A stretch of 64,000 nucleotides of DNA. Origin: Pelomonas sp. Root1217. Its GTDB lineage: Bacteria > Pseudomonadota > Gammaproteobacteria > Burkholderiales > Burkholderiaceae_C. This document shows, one piece after another, positions 35,257 to 45,160 of this stretch. The DNA lies in assembly GCF_001425705.1 (NCBI RefSeq), contig NZ_LMDC01000028.1, positions 873,118 to 937,117 of the forward strand, in the 5' to 3' direction. The stretch's first letter is position 1. Each line of letters opens with the position of its first letter. Both the position numbers and the translations under genes were made by a program. The notes under the pieces were generated by a model, which had not been told where the DNA came from, did no database searches, and worked only from the letters and a program-made list of their open reading frames with translations.

Positions 35257-36308
35257 ACCAACGTAGCGACGCCCAGCGCCGGCCCAACCAAGGCGAGCGA
35301 GGCCGGCTCGGGCACCTCCTGGCGGCTGCCGCGAAAATCAGCGGCGCCCTGGTAGCACCAGGCACCTGCTGCTGCAGTGCCGCCGCGGCAGCCGGCCGAG
35401 AGACCATCGGCCGTGTCGTTGTCGTTCAGAGCCTGGTTGCTCATGGAGAAGGTCCACTGAACGTCAGCGAAACCACCAAGGGCATCGGGGATGGCGTTCG
35501 AATTGAACGCAAATTTGGCGCCACCCAGCCCGGGACCCGCCAGATCCACATCGAACAGTCCAGCGCCGAGGCTGTTCACCACGGCGCCCGACAAGGAACT
35601 GAAGGCCGCCAGAACGACCGCATTGCCCACACCACCGCCCAGATAGCCGTGGCCGGTCAGCGTCAACCAGGGTTTCATGCGCCGTATCGTCGCGAGGTTC
35701 GCTGTCGAGCTTTGAGAGAGCAGGTTCACGACCGCGTCGGCGTAGTACAGGGAGATGGTGGCGCCCGTGAACTCGACACCCTGGCTGCCGAAGTTTTTCG
35801 AACTCTTGAACGACGCCACGTAATACAGAGCGCAGCGCCCCCCACCCTCGCAATAGGCGCCGGCGCCGTTCACCGACAGCACCTGGCCATAGGCCGTGGC
35901 GTCCTGGCCATTGCCGGTCACCCAGGTCTGCGCCATGGTGGCCGTCTCGAGATGGGCCGGCGCCAGGCTGGAACCAAAAACGATGCCGCCAACGACGACA
36001 TCCTTGGCGCTTGCGTTGCGACGATAGGCCGGGCGCCGCTGCATGCTTTCGCGTGACGCAGGGTCGGCAGCGCTCATGGCGGACCGGCCATCCGGCACCG
36101 CTACACCTTTCGGCTCGTTGCTATGGTCGAGCGCGCCGGTTTGTCGGTGCAAAGAGTCTGCGTCGACCTGCTCGGCGCGGTTCTCGCACCCTCCCGCGTC
36201 GCCCTTGCAGGCCGCCTCGCAGCGGGCATTGGGAGCGGCCAGTATCAACATCATGCTGATGGCCGGAATGAGCGAGTTGCCGCCCCGTCGCCAAGATGTC
36301 AAACGCAT
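35241..36308 (-). CDS. PEP-CTERM exported protein, copy C
   Basis: A 355-residue protein. The ATG at 36308 has GGAGGA six bases upstream, so it is preferred over the ATG eight codons earlier. The signal peptide is followed by a Cys-containing charged segment and a beta-rich domain with YYADAVVNLLSQSS and LNDNDTADGLSAGC. The C-terminus is a PEP-CTERM-like tail (VPEPASLALVGPALG), ending in TRPR instead of a longer basic run. Confidence 0.8.
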   Translation of the reverse strand: MRLTSWRRGGNSLIPAISMMLILAAPNARCEAACKGDAGGCENRAEQVDADSLHRQTGALDHSNEPKGVAVPDGRSAMSAADPASRESMQRRPAYRRNASAKDVVVGGIVFGSSLAPAHLETATMAQTWVTGNGQDATAYGQVLSVNGAGAYCEGGGRCALYYVASFKSSKNFGSQGVEFTGATISLYYADAVVNLLSQSSTANLATIRRMKPWLTLTGHGYLGGGVGNAVVLAAFSSLSGAVVNSLGAGLFDVDLAGPGLGGAKFAFNSNAIPDALGGFADVQWTFSMSNQALNDNDTADGLSAGCRGGTAAAGAWCYQGAADFRGSRQEVPEPASLALVGPALGVATLVTRPR

Positions 36309-36424
36309 CGTTTCCTCCGTGGTTCGCTTCACGATCAGTGCCAGCTTTGTCTTACGCCTTGCATCCTGCAGGTTGAGCCGGCCGGCTGGATTCCTAACGC
36401 GCCGACAGCGGGTGCAAGAGTTCC

Positions 36425-37267
36425 TTAGCTGACGATACCCCGGCTCTTCAACGCCGCGATCTGCTCGTCGGTGAGCCCCAGCTCCTTCAGCACCGCGTCC
36501 GTGTCCTGCCCCAGCGCCGGCGCGTTGCGGCGGTGGCCGCCCGGCGTGGCCGACAGCTTGGGGCAGATGCCGGGCACGTCGAGAGCGACGTCGCCGGGCA
36601 GTTGCACCTGCTGCAGGTGCCGCGCGCGGTAGTGTGGGTCGGCCGCGATGTCGGCCACCGTGTAGATGCGCCCGGCGGGCACGTCGGCGCCTTCCAGCGC
36701 CGCCAGCACCTCGTCCACGGTTCGCTGCGCGGTCCAGGCGGCTATGGCCGCATTGATCTCGGTCACGCGGGCCACGCGGCCGGCGTTGTCGGCCAGCGCG
36801 GGGTCCTGCCCGAGGTCGTCGTGCTGGATGAGCGTCATCAGCCGGCGGAAGATGCTGTCGCTATTGCCGGCGATCAGCGCATGGCCGCCGTCGGCGCAGC
36901 GATAGGCATTGCTCAGCGCGATGCCCGGCATGCCGCTGCCGGCCAGCTCGCGCTCGATGCCGAAGGCGCTGTACTCGCGGCTGGCGCTGATGCGTTCGCC
37001 TTGAGGGACCCGCGGCGAGAAGCCTTGCTTGATGAGCGTGATGCGCGTGGCGAAGTCGGCGTCCTCGCGCGGCAAGGTCATCAGCAGATGCAGGTGGTCT
37101 GGCGGCATGCAGATCGCGTCCATGACGAACGGGCGTGACTTGCGTACGGCGCGGAAGCTGTCCCGCAGTGCGTCGATGTTCTCGGTCAGCGGTCGCCCGC
37201 TGCGGTCGGCCACATTCAGCGCGAAGAAACAGCTGGCACACGGCGTATAGGCTCTGCGGTAGCGCAT
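36425..37267 (-). CDS. Chimeric ORF: RAYT N-terminus fused to CoA-transferase C-terminus
   Basis: A 280-residue open frame made of two unrelated parts. Residues 1 to about 97 match REP-associated tyrosine transposases (RYRRAYTPCASCFFALNVA, then the HUH motif PDHLHLL with H58 and H60, and ATRITLIKQGF), but the helix with the catalytic Tyr is missing. From about residue 105 the sequence is the C-terminal part of a CaiB/BaiF-type CoA-transferase (SNAYRCADGGHALIAGNSDS, VPAGRIYTVADIAADPHYRAR). The frame is unbroken across the join. It lies beside a REP pair. It is probably a relic of transposition, although it could still be expressed. Confidence 0.75.
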   Translation of the reverse strand: MRYRRAYTPCASCFFALNVADRSGRPLTENIDALRDSFRAVRKSRPFVMDAICMPPDHLHLLMTLPREDADFATRITLIKQGFSPRVPQGERISASREYSAFGIERELAGSGMPGIALSNAYRCADGGHALIAGNSDSIFRRLMTLIQHDDLGQDPALADNAGRVARVTEINAAIAAWTAQRTVDEVLAALEGADVPAGRIYTVADIAADPHYRARHLQQVQLPGDVALDVPGICPKLSATPGGHRRNAPALGQDTDAVLKELGLTDEQIAALKSRGIVS

Positions 37268-37275
37268 GGGCTCTT

Positions 37276-37357
37276 CGTAGGTTGGGGTGAACGGAGTGAA
37301 CCCCAGCGCATTCTGCCGGCCGAGATGTTGGGGTTCGCAGGCTCACTCCAACCTACG
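37276..37357. repeat. Pair of inverted REP elements next to the RAYT segment
   Basis: CGTAGGTTGGGGTGAAC... (37276-37307) and an inverted, diverged copy (37357-37327) lie nine bases upstream of the RAYT start. Each begins GTAGGTTGG and folds through GGGGT/ACCCC arms. This is the standard REP/BIME layout associated with a RAYT gene. Confidence 0.82.
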
Positions 37358-37434
37358 AGTCAGCACCCCGCGGCGCCGGTTGTCGCATCATCCTCACCTG
37401 GGCAACATGTAAGGAATCCATAGCGGGAGTTGCC

Positions 37435-37692
37435 ATGCTTGCCACCCTCACCAGCACAGGCCAGGTCACCCTGCCCAAGGAAATCCGCGACCGGCTGGGC
37501 CTGGACGCCGGCTCGACGCTGGACTTTGAACTGATGGCAGACGACACCATCATCGTGCGCGTCATCAAGCCCAATGCGCTGCGCTTGCGCGGGCTATTGA
37601 AGTCGCCCCACGCTGCGCCGCTGTCGGTGGAAGACATGGACGCCGGCATCGCCGCACAGCTGCGATGCAAGCACACGAAGGCCAAACGGTGA
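37435..37692 (+). CDS. vapB: AbrB/VapB-type antitoxin
   Basis: An 85-residue protein with a SpoVT-AbrB DNA-binding domain (LTSTGQVTLPKEIRDRLGLDAGSTLDF) and a C-terminal toxin-binding tail (HAAPLSVEDMDAGIAAQL). It overlaps the broken PIN gene by four bases (GTGA), as expected of vapBC. Since the partner is frameshifted, it is an orphan antitoxin if the frameshift is real. Confidence 0.85.
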   Translation: MLATLTSTGQVTLPKEIRDRLGLDAGSTLDFELMADDTIIVRVIKPNALRLRGLLKSPHAAPLSVEDMDAGIAAQLRCKHTKAKR

Positions 37693-38085
37693 TCGGGCTC
37701 GACACCAACGTGCTGTTGCGGCTGTGGCTGAACGATGACCCCTCACAGGCGCCGCGCGTCGAAGTCCTGCTGAGTGAACACGGCCAAGGCATGGGCTCAC
37801 TGCTCGTGGCCGACGTGGTTGTTGGCTGAGGCACTGTGGGCTCCGGCGTCGGCCTATGAGCAGGACAAGGCCGCCCCAGTTTGGGCCGTGCAGGCCCGTT
37901 GGACGAGCCTGCGTTTGGCTTCGCAGCACAGCGATGCGGTCGCGGTGGCGGCCGACCTGTTCGCGAAAGCGTCGTGCGGGTTCTCGGACTGCCTTATTGC
38001 GGCCAAGCACCAGCAGCTCAATTGCGAATTCACGGCAACGCTCGACCGGCGGATGGCGAAGTTGCCGAGGGTGAGGGTGTTGTGA
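37689..38085 (+). pseudogene. vapC: VapC-type PIN-domain toxin, frameshifted
   Basis: From the GTG at 37689 the frame reads IGLDTNVLLRLWLNDDP with the PIN-domain Asp and runs to a stop at 37828. The second half (LAEALWAPASAYE, then CGFSDCLIAAKHQQL with the later acidic site and ATLDRRMAKLPRVRVL) continues in the next frame. Deleting one base at about 37820-37822 restores a full-length VapC of 132 residues. The sequence around GTGGTTGTTGG is the likely site of the insertion. A sequencing error cannot be excluded. Confidence 0.85.
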
Positions 38086-38097
38086 GCGAGCGGAATT

Positions 38098-38180
38098 CGT
38101 AGGGCGGGTTGGCCGAAGGCGTAACCCGCGATTTCGGCGCGCGCATCCCATCAAAATTTGCAGGTTCGCGACCCGCCCTA
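38098..38180. repeat. Second, different REP pair
   Basis: CGTAGGGCGGGTTGGCC... (38098-38130) forms a hairpin with GCGGGTT/AACCCGC arms. A partial inverted copy of the same unit is at 38162-38180 (complement TAGGGCGGGTCGCG). It is a different REP type from that at 37276 and lies just beyond the broken vapC. Confidence 0.8.
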
Positions 38181-38226
38181 TCCGCCGGCTGTAGATTTCA
38201 GACTCAACTCCAGTTACTGCCTGTCC

Positions 38227-39432
38227 ATGAGCTATTCGCCAAGAATTCTTCAATACTTTGGGTCTATTGAAACGGCGGACGGCAGCGCCGAAGCAATGCT
38301 GTGCATCGACGATGACCGACCTCACGATTTCATGTTCCACCTGTGGGGTCACGGCGCTGACCCTGTAGGCTTCTTGGCGACGCCTTTTGCAGATGGGGAA
38401 GGCGCAATCAACGTGCGGCCGCAGACGATGTTCGTCAGGGCCGCGAACGGCTCGCTGTATCCGGATTCCGCCAAGACTGGCGATTTGGATGGCTTCACTG
38501 CCAACCTCAGGCGCACGAAAGCGGGGTTTGCAGGATCATGGAGCCACGTGGATGGACGTGGCGGGCGCGTGCTTCTGTCAGAGGGCCCTCACGGTCACGA
38601 ACTCATTGCTGAGTCTTGCGAGACTTGGGACCAATTCAAGACGTGGGCAGTACGCGCGCGCCAGTCTTTGGACGCGGTTCTTTTCCGGGGTCACGGCAGC
38701 AACAAGTTCCGTTTGCAAACCACCCTGCATCGCGCGGGACGGACGCGACTCGACCGCTACTGCGCTGAAATCCTGCCTGCGTTCCATGCCCAGGTGGAAG
38801 CGGTGCTGGGTCTGAAGCTAGACATGACCGATGGGCGCGACTATGCGCTGGTCATGGGCTTGGCACAGCACCACGGCCTTCCAACGCCTCTTCTCGACTG
38901 GTCTGAATCACCATACATTGCGGCGTTTTTTGCCTTCTCCGATGCGCTGGAATACGCGAGCGCGCGTACCGATGTCACACACGTGAGGGTGCTTTCGCTT
39001 GCTCGGGATTTCGTAGACGTTTCATCTCCGCCAACCGTGGTGCTCGAGTACGCGACGCCTTACGTGGCCTGCCTTGCTATTCCACCCCGACTAAATCCAC
39101 GCCTTCAAGCGCAGCAGGGCCGATTTTTAGTCACCAACATTGCGGACGTGCAGCGTTGGTTCGGCAAGGCTCAGAAGCAGGTGGATGAGTCCTTCCTCCA
39201 CGCGATAGACATACCGGTCGAATGTGCGCGGGAAGCCCTTGAGGACTTGAAATTCATGGGTGTGACAGCAGCGACGATGTTCCCGGGGCTAGATGGCGTC
39301 AGCCGAAAACTGCGCCACGAAATGGCCTTTAGCCGCCCTCCCATTCGATCGGCAGGCCTTCCTGCCGAAGCTGCCGCGCCATTGCAGCCCGAGCATGCGG
39401 CCGGAACAAGTGGGCCCGATGAAAAGGAATAG
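38227..39432 (+). CDS. FRG-domain protein
   Basis: A 401-residue protein. The FRG domain is clear in the middle: VLFRGHGSNKFRLQTTLHR at about 170-188 and LAQHHGLPTPLLDWSESPYIAAFFAF at about 235-260. The N-terminal 140 residues form a separate, unrecognised region with beta-rich patches (FMFHLWGHGADPVGFLATPF). The C-terminal tail is Pro/Ala-rich and acidic. FRG domains occur in proteins of mobile and defence-associated regions, but no activity is established. Base composition is lower in GC than the flanks, which suggests transfer. Confidence 0.82.
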   Translation: MSYSPRILQYFGSIETADGSAEAMLCIDDDRPHDFMFHLWGHGADPVGFLATPFADGEGAINVRPQTMFVRAANGSLYPDSAKTGDLDGFTANLRRTKAGFAGSWSHVDGRGGRVLLSEGPHGHELIAESCETWDQFKTWAVRARQSLDAVLFRGHGSNKFRLQTTLHRAGRTRLDRYCAEILPAFHAQVEAVLGLKLDMTDGRDYALVMGLAQHHGLPTPLLDWSESPYIAAFFAFSDALEYASARTDVTHVRVLSLARDFVDVSSPPTVVLEYATPYVACLAIPPRLNPRLQAQQGRFLVTNIADVQRWFGKAQKQVDESFLHAIDIPVECAREALEDLKFMGVTAATMFPGLDGVSRKLRHEMAFSRPPIRSAGLPAEAAAPLQPEHAAGTSGPDEKE

Positions 39433-39702
39433 TGCTGCCGCTGAGCAACCATTCGCACATCGACGGCTACCGATCAATAGCCCTGCGGGACCTGGACCCG
39501 CCCGCTGCATCTACGGTGGCAGCTTACGTCCCCACATCTGACCGCGCAGCATCCAGCCCAGGACCCATGCGCCTTGCATGTACGTCAGACTGACAACGTT
39601 CTTTGTGTCGCCGCCACGCATCCACGCAATGCCAACCGGGTCATCCACTTGGGGAGTACCACGAGGAACGGGGTCAGGTCTCAAATCTCAACCCCTCCGC
39701 CC

Positions 39703-40002
39703 TCAAGCCACCTGCGCCACCAACTTGACCCCAAGCGCCGCACACACGCGCTGAATGGTGTCAAAGCGCGGCCGAGCGCCGGGCCGCAGCGCCTTGTAAA
39801 GCGCCTCGCGGCCGATGCCGCTGGCCTCGGCCATCTGCGTCATGCCGCGCGCCTTGGCGGCGACGCCCAGCGCGTGTGCCAGTTCCCCTGCGTCGCCCTC
39901 GGCCAACACCTGGTTCAGGTATTCGGCAACGTCGGCCTCGTCCGCGAGTTGCTCTGCCATGTCAAAGGCAGGCAGATCGGCCAGCTTGGTTTTCCTGCTC
40001 AT
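39703..40002 (-). CDS. HTH-type addiction-module antitoxin
   Basis: A 99-residue protein. The C-terminal part is a Xre-type helix-turn-helix (LAHALGVAAKARGMTQMAEASGIGREALYKAL); the family is the addiction-module antidote type paired with RelE-like toxins. It lies six bases after the toxin gene (toxin first), as in higBA-type operons. Confidence 0.86.
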   Translation of the reverse strand: MSRKTKLADLPAFDMAEQLADEADVAEYLNQVLAEGDAGELAHALGVAAKARGMTQMAEASGIGREALYKALRPGARPRFDTIQRVCAALGVKLVAQVA

Positions 40003-40008
40003 GGTTCG

Positions 40009-40305
40009 TCACTCCTCAAGGGTTTGGGCCAGCACCTGGGCGGCCGCAATGTCCGCCTTCTGGGTGGACTTGTCGCCCCCGCACAGCATGACGATCAACA
40101 CGTCACCCCGCTGCACGTAGTACATGCGCCAGCCCGGGCCGAAAAACTCGCGCATCTCCATCACGCCCTGGCCCACGGGATTCACATCACCCAGCAGCCC
40201 CCGTTGTGCCTTGTCCAGGCGCCGGGCCAGCCGGATGCGCGTCGCGCGGTCCTTGAGACCCTGCAGCCAGTCCGAGAACTCGGGCGTCAGCAGGACTTGG
40301 TACAT
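40009..40305 (-). CDS. RelE/HigB-type addiction-module toxin
   Basis: A 98-residue protein of the addiction-module killer family. Recognisable stretches are LQGLKDRATRIRLARRLDKAQRG, VMEMREFFGPGWRMYYV and GGDKSTQKADIAAAQ. Such proteins are ribosome-dependent mRNA interferases. It follows the end of ureC on the same strand after 68 bases that contain a TACAAT -10-like element. Confidence 0.88.
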   Translation of the reverse strand: MYQVLLTPEFSDWLQGLKDRATRIRLARRLDKAQRGLLGDVNPVGQGVMEMREFFGPGWRMYYVQRGDVLIVMLCGGDKSTQKADIAAAQVLAQTLEE

Positions 40306-40373
40306 ACGCCCAATTGTATTCGCTCGACTACAAAATGGGGAGTCCCGCCTGGCTCAAGCCCTGGCGAGGCCGC

Positions 40374-42088
<1,715 letters not shown>

Positions 42089-42092
<4 letters not shown>

Positions 42093-42394
42093 AGCTTGCC
42101 TTGGACGAGGCCGCGGAAGCCGTAGACGGTGCGGTCGCCGGCCAAGTCCACCAGCTCAACGGTACGCGACTGCCCGGGCTCGAAGCGCACGGCCGTGCCG
42201 CTGCAGATGTTCAGGCGCATGCCGCGTGCGGCCTCGCGGTCGAAGCCGAGGGCCGCGTTGGTTTCGGCGAAGTGGTAGTGGGAGCCGACCTGGATGGGCC
42301 GCTCGCCGGTGTTGGCAACCTTCAGCGTCAGCGTGCGGCGGCCCGGGTTGAGTTCGTGTTCGCCGTCGGCGGTGATCAATTCGCCCGGCACCAT
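42089..42394 (-). CDS. ureB: Urease beta subunit
   Basis: The 101-residue beta subunit, beginning [19 protein letters not shown] with the conserved [11 protein letters not shown] and [13 protein letters not shown] segments. I start at the ATG at 42394, which shares a base with the stop of the small upstream gene (TGATG). It overlaps ureC by four bases. Confidence 0.97.
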
Positions 42395-42561
42395 CACTTG
42401 CGGCCCTTGGCGAACCACCAGATTGCGACGCCGGCCGCGGCGACGAGGGCCGTCATGCCGACGCCATCCCAACCGTGCAGGTGGACACTCGGTGCGCCAT
42501 GGCCGTCGTGGGCCAGGGCGGAAGCGCCGATCAACGGCAGCAGCAAAAGCATTTTGCGCAT
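42394..42561 (-). CDS. 55-residue membrane protein between ureA and ureB
   Basis: A short gene. The 55-residue product has an N-terminal signal-like segment ([16 protein letters not shown]), a His-rich loop ([16 protein letters not shown]) and one membrane span ([17 protein letters not shown]) ending in KGRK. It lies 9 bases after ureA, and its stop overlaps the ureB start, so translation is coupled to urease. The His-rich periplasmic loop between two hydrophobic parts might bind nickel. I do not recognise a named family. Confidence 0.75.
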   Translation of the reverse strand: MRKMLLLLPLIGASALAHDGHGAPSVHLHGWDGVGMTALVAAAGVAIWWFAKGRK

Positions 42562-42570
42562 GGGAAGGGC

Positions 42571-42859
<289 letters not shown>

Positions 42860-42873
<14 letters not shown>

Positions 42874-42966
42874 CTCGCTTTGCTCGATATTTTTCAGTCA
42901 GCCCGAGCGACCGCAAAGGCCGGTCGAACACGTGGAGTGAGTTCCATCTCGCTTCGCTCGATATTT
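42860..42966. repeat. Duplicated leader and start region of ureA
   Basis: A 33-base unit containing the ureA start codon, its upstream AAATATCGAGC leader and the first codons (42860-42892) occurs again at 42934-42966 with one mismatch. The outer copy has its own ATG at 42947. The unit spacing is 74 bases. Confidence 0.85.
42894..42947 (-). other. Mini-ORF from the duplicated ureA start
   Basis: The outer repeat copy opens a 17-codon frame, [17 protein letters not shown], that ends two codons before the leader of ureA proper. It shares the first five residues with UreA. It may be a by-product of the duplication or a leader peptide affecting ureA translation; nothing more can be said. Confidence 0.3.
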
Positions 42967-43098
42967 GATGTCGACCCATCGTAGCGAACACCTAGCTTGA
43001 AGCGTGCCAGAAGCAGCGCTTCCCTAAGTCTGGGGATTCGGGGGCCGGAACCGAGGCTCAGGATGCTTGTCTGCACGCCCATTTTTCAGGAGACAGCC

Positions 43099-44598
43099 AT
43101 GCCCATCCCGCTCAAAGGCCACGGCCTGCTCGGTACACGAGAACAGAAGTTCGTCCGGCTGCTCCCCGAGAACCCCCGGCCCTTCAGCGACGCCAGCCTC
43201 GACGCGCTGGCCGCGCTGATGGTCGTGCCCGACGACGAGCTCAACGACGGCGCCGACGCCGAGGAGAACCTCAAGGTGCCGGCCGGCTACACCTACTTCG
43301 GCCAGTTCATCGACCATGACCTGACGCTGGACATCACCTCGTCCTTCTCCCGACCCACGGACGCTGCGTCCAACCTGCGCAACCCGGCCTTGGACCTGGA
43401 CTGCGTCTACGGCGCCGGCCCACAGGACCAGCCTTACATGTACGCGGCCGACGGCGCCACGCTGCTGATCGACCCCACTGGCCTGGATCTGATGCGCCAG
43501 CCGGCCAATGGCCGCGCCATCATTGGCGACAAGCGCAACGACGAAAACTCCATCGTCTGCCAGATCCAGCTGGCCATGATCAAGTTCCACAACGCCGTCG
43601 TCGCCAAGCTGGCCGCCAGTGGGGACACCAGCAACCTCTTTGAGCGCGCCCGCGCCGAGGTCACCTGGACCTACCAGCGCGTCGTGCTGGAGGACTACCT
43701 GCTGCGCATCGTCAACACCCACACCTACGACTTCTTCACGCAGCGCCGCGCCGCACTCGGCGATGCGGCCTACGACCTTTACGTGCCGACGCTGCGCACC
43801 CAGCTGCCCAAGGAATTCGTTGGCGCGGCCTACCGCTACGGCCACTCCATGGTCAGGCGGGGCTACCGGCTCAACAGTGCGACCAAGAAGCTCATCTTCG
43901 ACGGCGGCGACCTCACCGACGACAGCCTGATTGGCTTTCAGCCGCTGCCCGCGGCGCACGTCATCGACGACTGGGGCCGTTTCTTCTCGCCGAGCTTCGG
44001 CATCCCCGTCAAGAACGGCCCGGAGCCGGTGGAGAACAACCCCGCCGTGCGGCTGCAGTGGGCCTACAAGATCGACCCTTCGCTGGTGGACCCGCTGGCC
44101 AAGCTGCCACCCAGCGTGGGCGGCGGTGCGTCGCTGGCGAGCCTGAACCTCAAGCGCGGCAACCTGCCCAGCTACGCCATCGCCACCGGCCAGGCCTTTG
44201 CGGCCAAGCTGCGCGAGAAGCCGCTGACCCCGGACGAACTGATGGTGCGTGCCGAAGGCACCGACGGCTTCACGTTCAAGAGCATCGAAAGTGCCGACAA
44301 GCGCTTCCTGACAGAGACGCCGCTGTGGTTCTACATCCTGGCCGAGGCGCAGGCGCCGGTGTTGAGCTACTGGCGCGAGGCGGGCAAGCGGGACCTGAAC
44401 GACGACGACTTCGCCAGTGGCCCCTGCTCGATCTCCCAGCTCGGCCCGGTGGGCGGGCGCATCCTGATGGAGGTGTTCAACGGCATCGTCGACGCCGACC
44501 CGCGCTCCTTCCGCAATGCCGCGCCGGCGGGCTGGGTGCCGATGATCGGCAATGAGATCAGCTTCTGGAACGTGCTGAAGTTCACCGGGCTGGTCTGA
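43099..44598 (+). CDS. Animal-type haem peroxidase
   Basis: A 499-residue protein of the peroxidase-cyclooxygenase superfamily. The distal-His region is YTYFGQFIDHDLTLDI at about 60-75, and the proximal-His region occurs later in FVGAAYRYGHSMVRRGYRLN. No signal peptide is seen, so it may be cytosolic or use another route. The ATG at 43099 has AGGAGA upstream. Its 3' end overlaps the convergent nitroreductase gene by 17 bases. Such bacterial enzymes oxidise halides or phenols; the substrate is unknown. Confidence 0.9.
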   Translation: MPIPLKGHGLLGTREQKFVRLLPENPRPFSDASLDALAALMVVPDDELNDGADAEENLKVPAGYTYFGQFIDHDLTLDITSSFSRPTDAASNLRNPALDLDCVYGAGPQDQPYMYAADGATLLIDPTGLDLMRQPANGRAIIGDKRNDENSIVCQIQLAMIKFHNAVVAKLAASGDTSNLFERARAEVTWTYQRVVLEDYLLRIVNTHTYDFFTQRRAALGDAAYDLYVPTLRTQLPKEFVGAAYRYGHSMVRRGYRLNSATKKLIFDGGDLTDDSLIGFQPLPAAHVIDDWGRFFSPSFGIPVKNGPEPVENNPAVRLQWAYKIDPSLVDPLAKLPPSVGGGASLASLNLKRGNLPSYAIATGQAFAAKLREKPLTPDELMVRAEGTDGFTFKSIESADKRFLTETPLWFYILAEAQAPVLSYWREAGKRDLNDDDFASGPCSISQLGPVGGRILMEVFNGIVDADPRSFRNAAPAGWVPMIGNEISFWNVLKFTGLV

Positions 44599-45160
44599 CC
44601 CAGTCGACCAGCACCTCGGCCGCGTTCGGCTTGCGTGCCGGCCCGGCGGGGCGGCGTGCGGGCGTGCCCAGCGCGATCCAGCCGACCAGCGTCTCGCCCG
44701 GCTCGCAGAAGGCCGCGGCGATGGCCGGGTTGCGCACCTTGGCGCCGCTGAGCATCTTGCCGCCGAAGCCCAGCGCGTGCGCCGCCGTCAGGAAATTGGC
44801 GATGGCGCCGCCGACGGCCGCCCATTGCTCATGGGCCGGCACCTGCGGGTGGCCCAGGTCGATGCGGGCGACGACGGCGACCGTCATCGGCGGTTTCAAT
44901 GCCCGCTCGGCATCCAGGGCCGCGCCCTCTTCGTCCTTGCCGGCCGCACATGCCGCGTCGGCAAACAGGGCGGCCATGCCCTGTTTTGCGGCACCACGCA
45001 CCAGTTTGAATCGGTAAGGCACCAGTTCGGCGTGATCGGGTGCACGCAGGGCCGCGTTGGCCATCAACGCAAGCTGCTCGTCGTTCGGGCCCGGCTCGAC
45101 GAGGTGCTTGGGGCCGACCGAATAGCGGCTCAGCAAGGCTTGCAAGGATTCGGGATTCAT
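44582..45160 (-). CDS. Nitroreductase-family protein
   Basis: A 192-residue FMN-dependent nitroreductase-like protein. It has the opening LLSRYSVGPKHLVEPGPNDEQL, an FMN-binding HAELVPYRFKLVRG-like stretch, the central GGAIANFLTAAHALGFGGKMLSG and a late GETLVGWIALGTP. Its ATG overlaps the preceding permease stop (ATGA), so it ends the selenium/formate operon. It may act on selenium compounds as a reductase, which is an inference from position only. Confidence 0.82.
   Translation of the reverse strand: MNPESLQALLSRYSVGPKHLVEPGPNDEQLALMANAALRAPDHAELVPYRFKLVRGAAKQGMAALFADAACAAGKDEEGAALDAERALKPPMTVAVVARIDLGHPQVPAHEQWAAVGGAIANFLTAAHALGFGGKMLSGAKVRNPAIAAAFCEPGETLVGWIALGTPARRPAGPARKPNAAEVLVDWVRPAR

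Noticed and set aside
39433..39702. A gene or small RNA in the 270-base gap after the FRG gene
   Set aside because: No frame with coding character and no strong hairpin or T-run was found.
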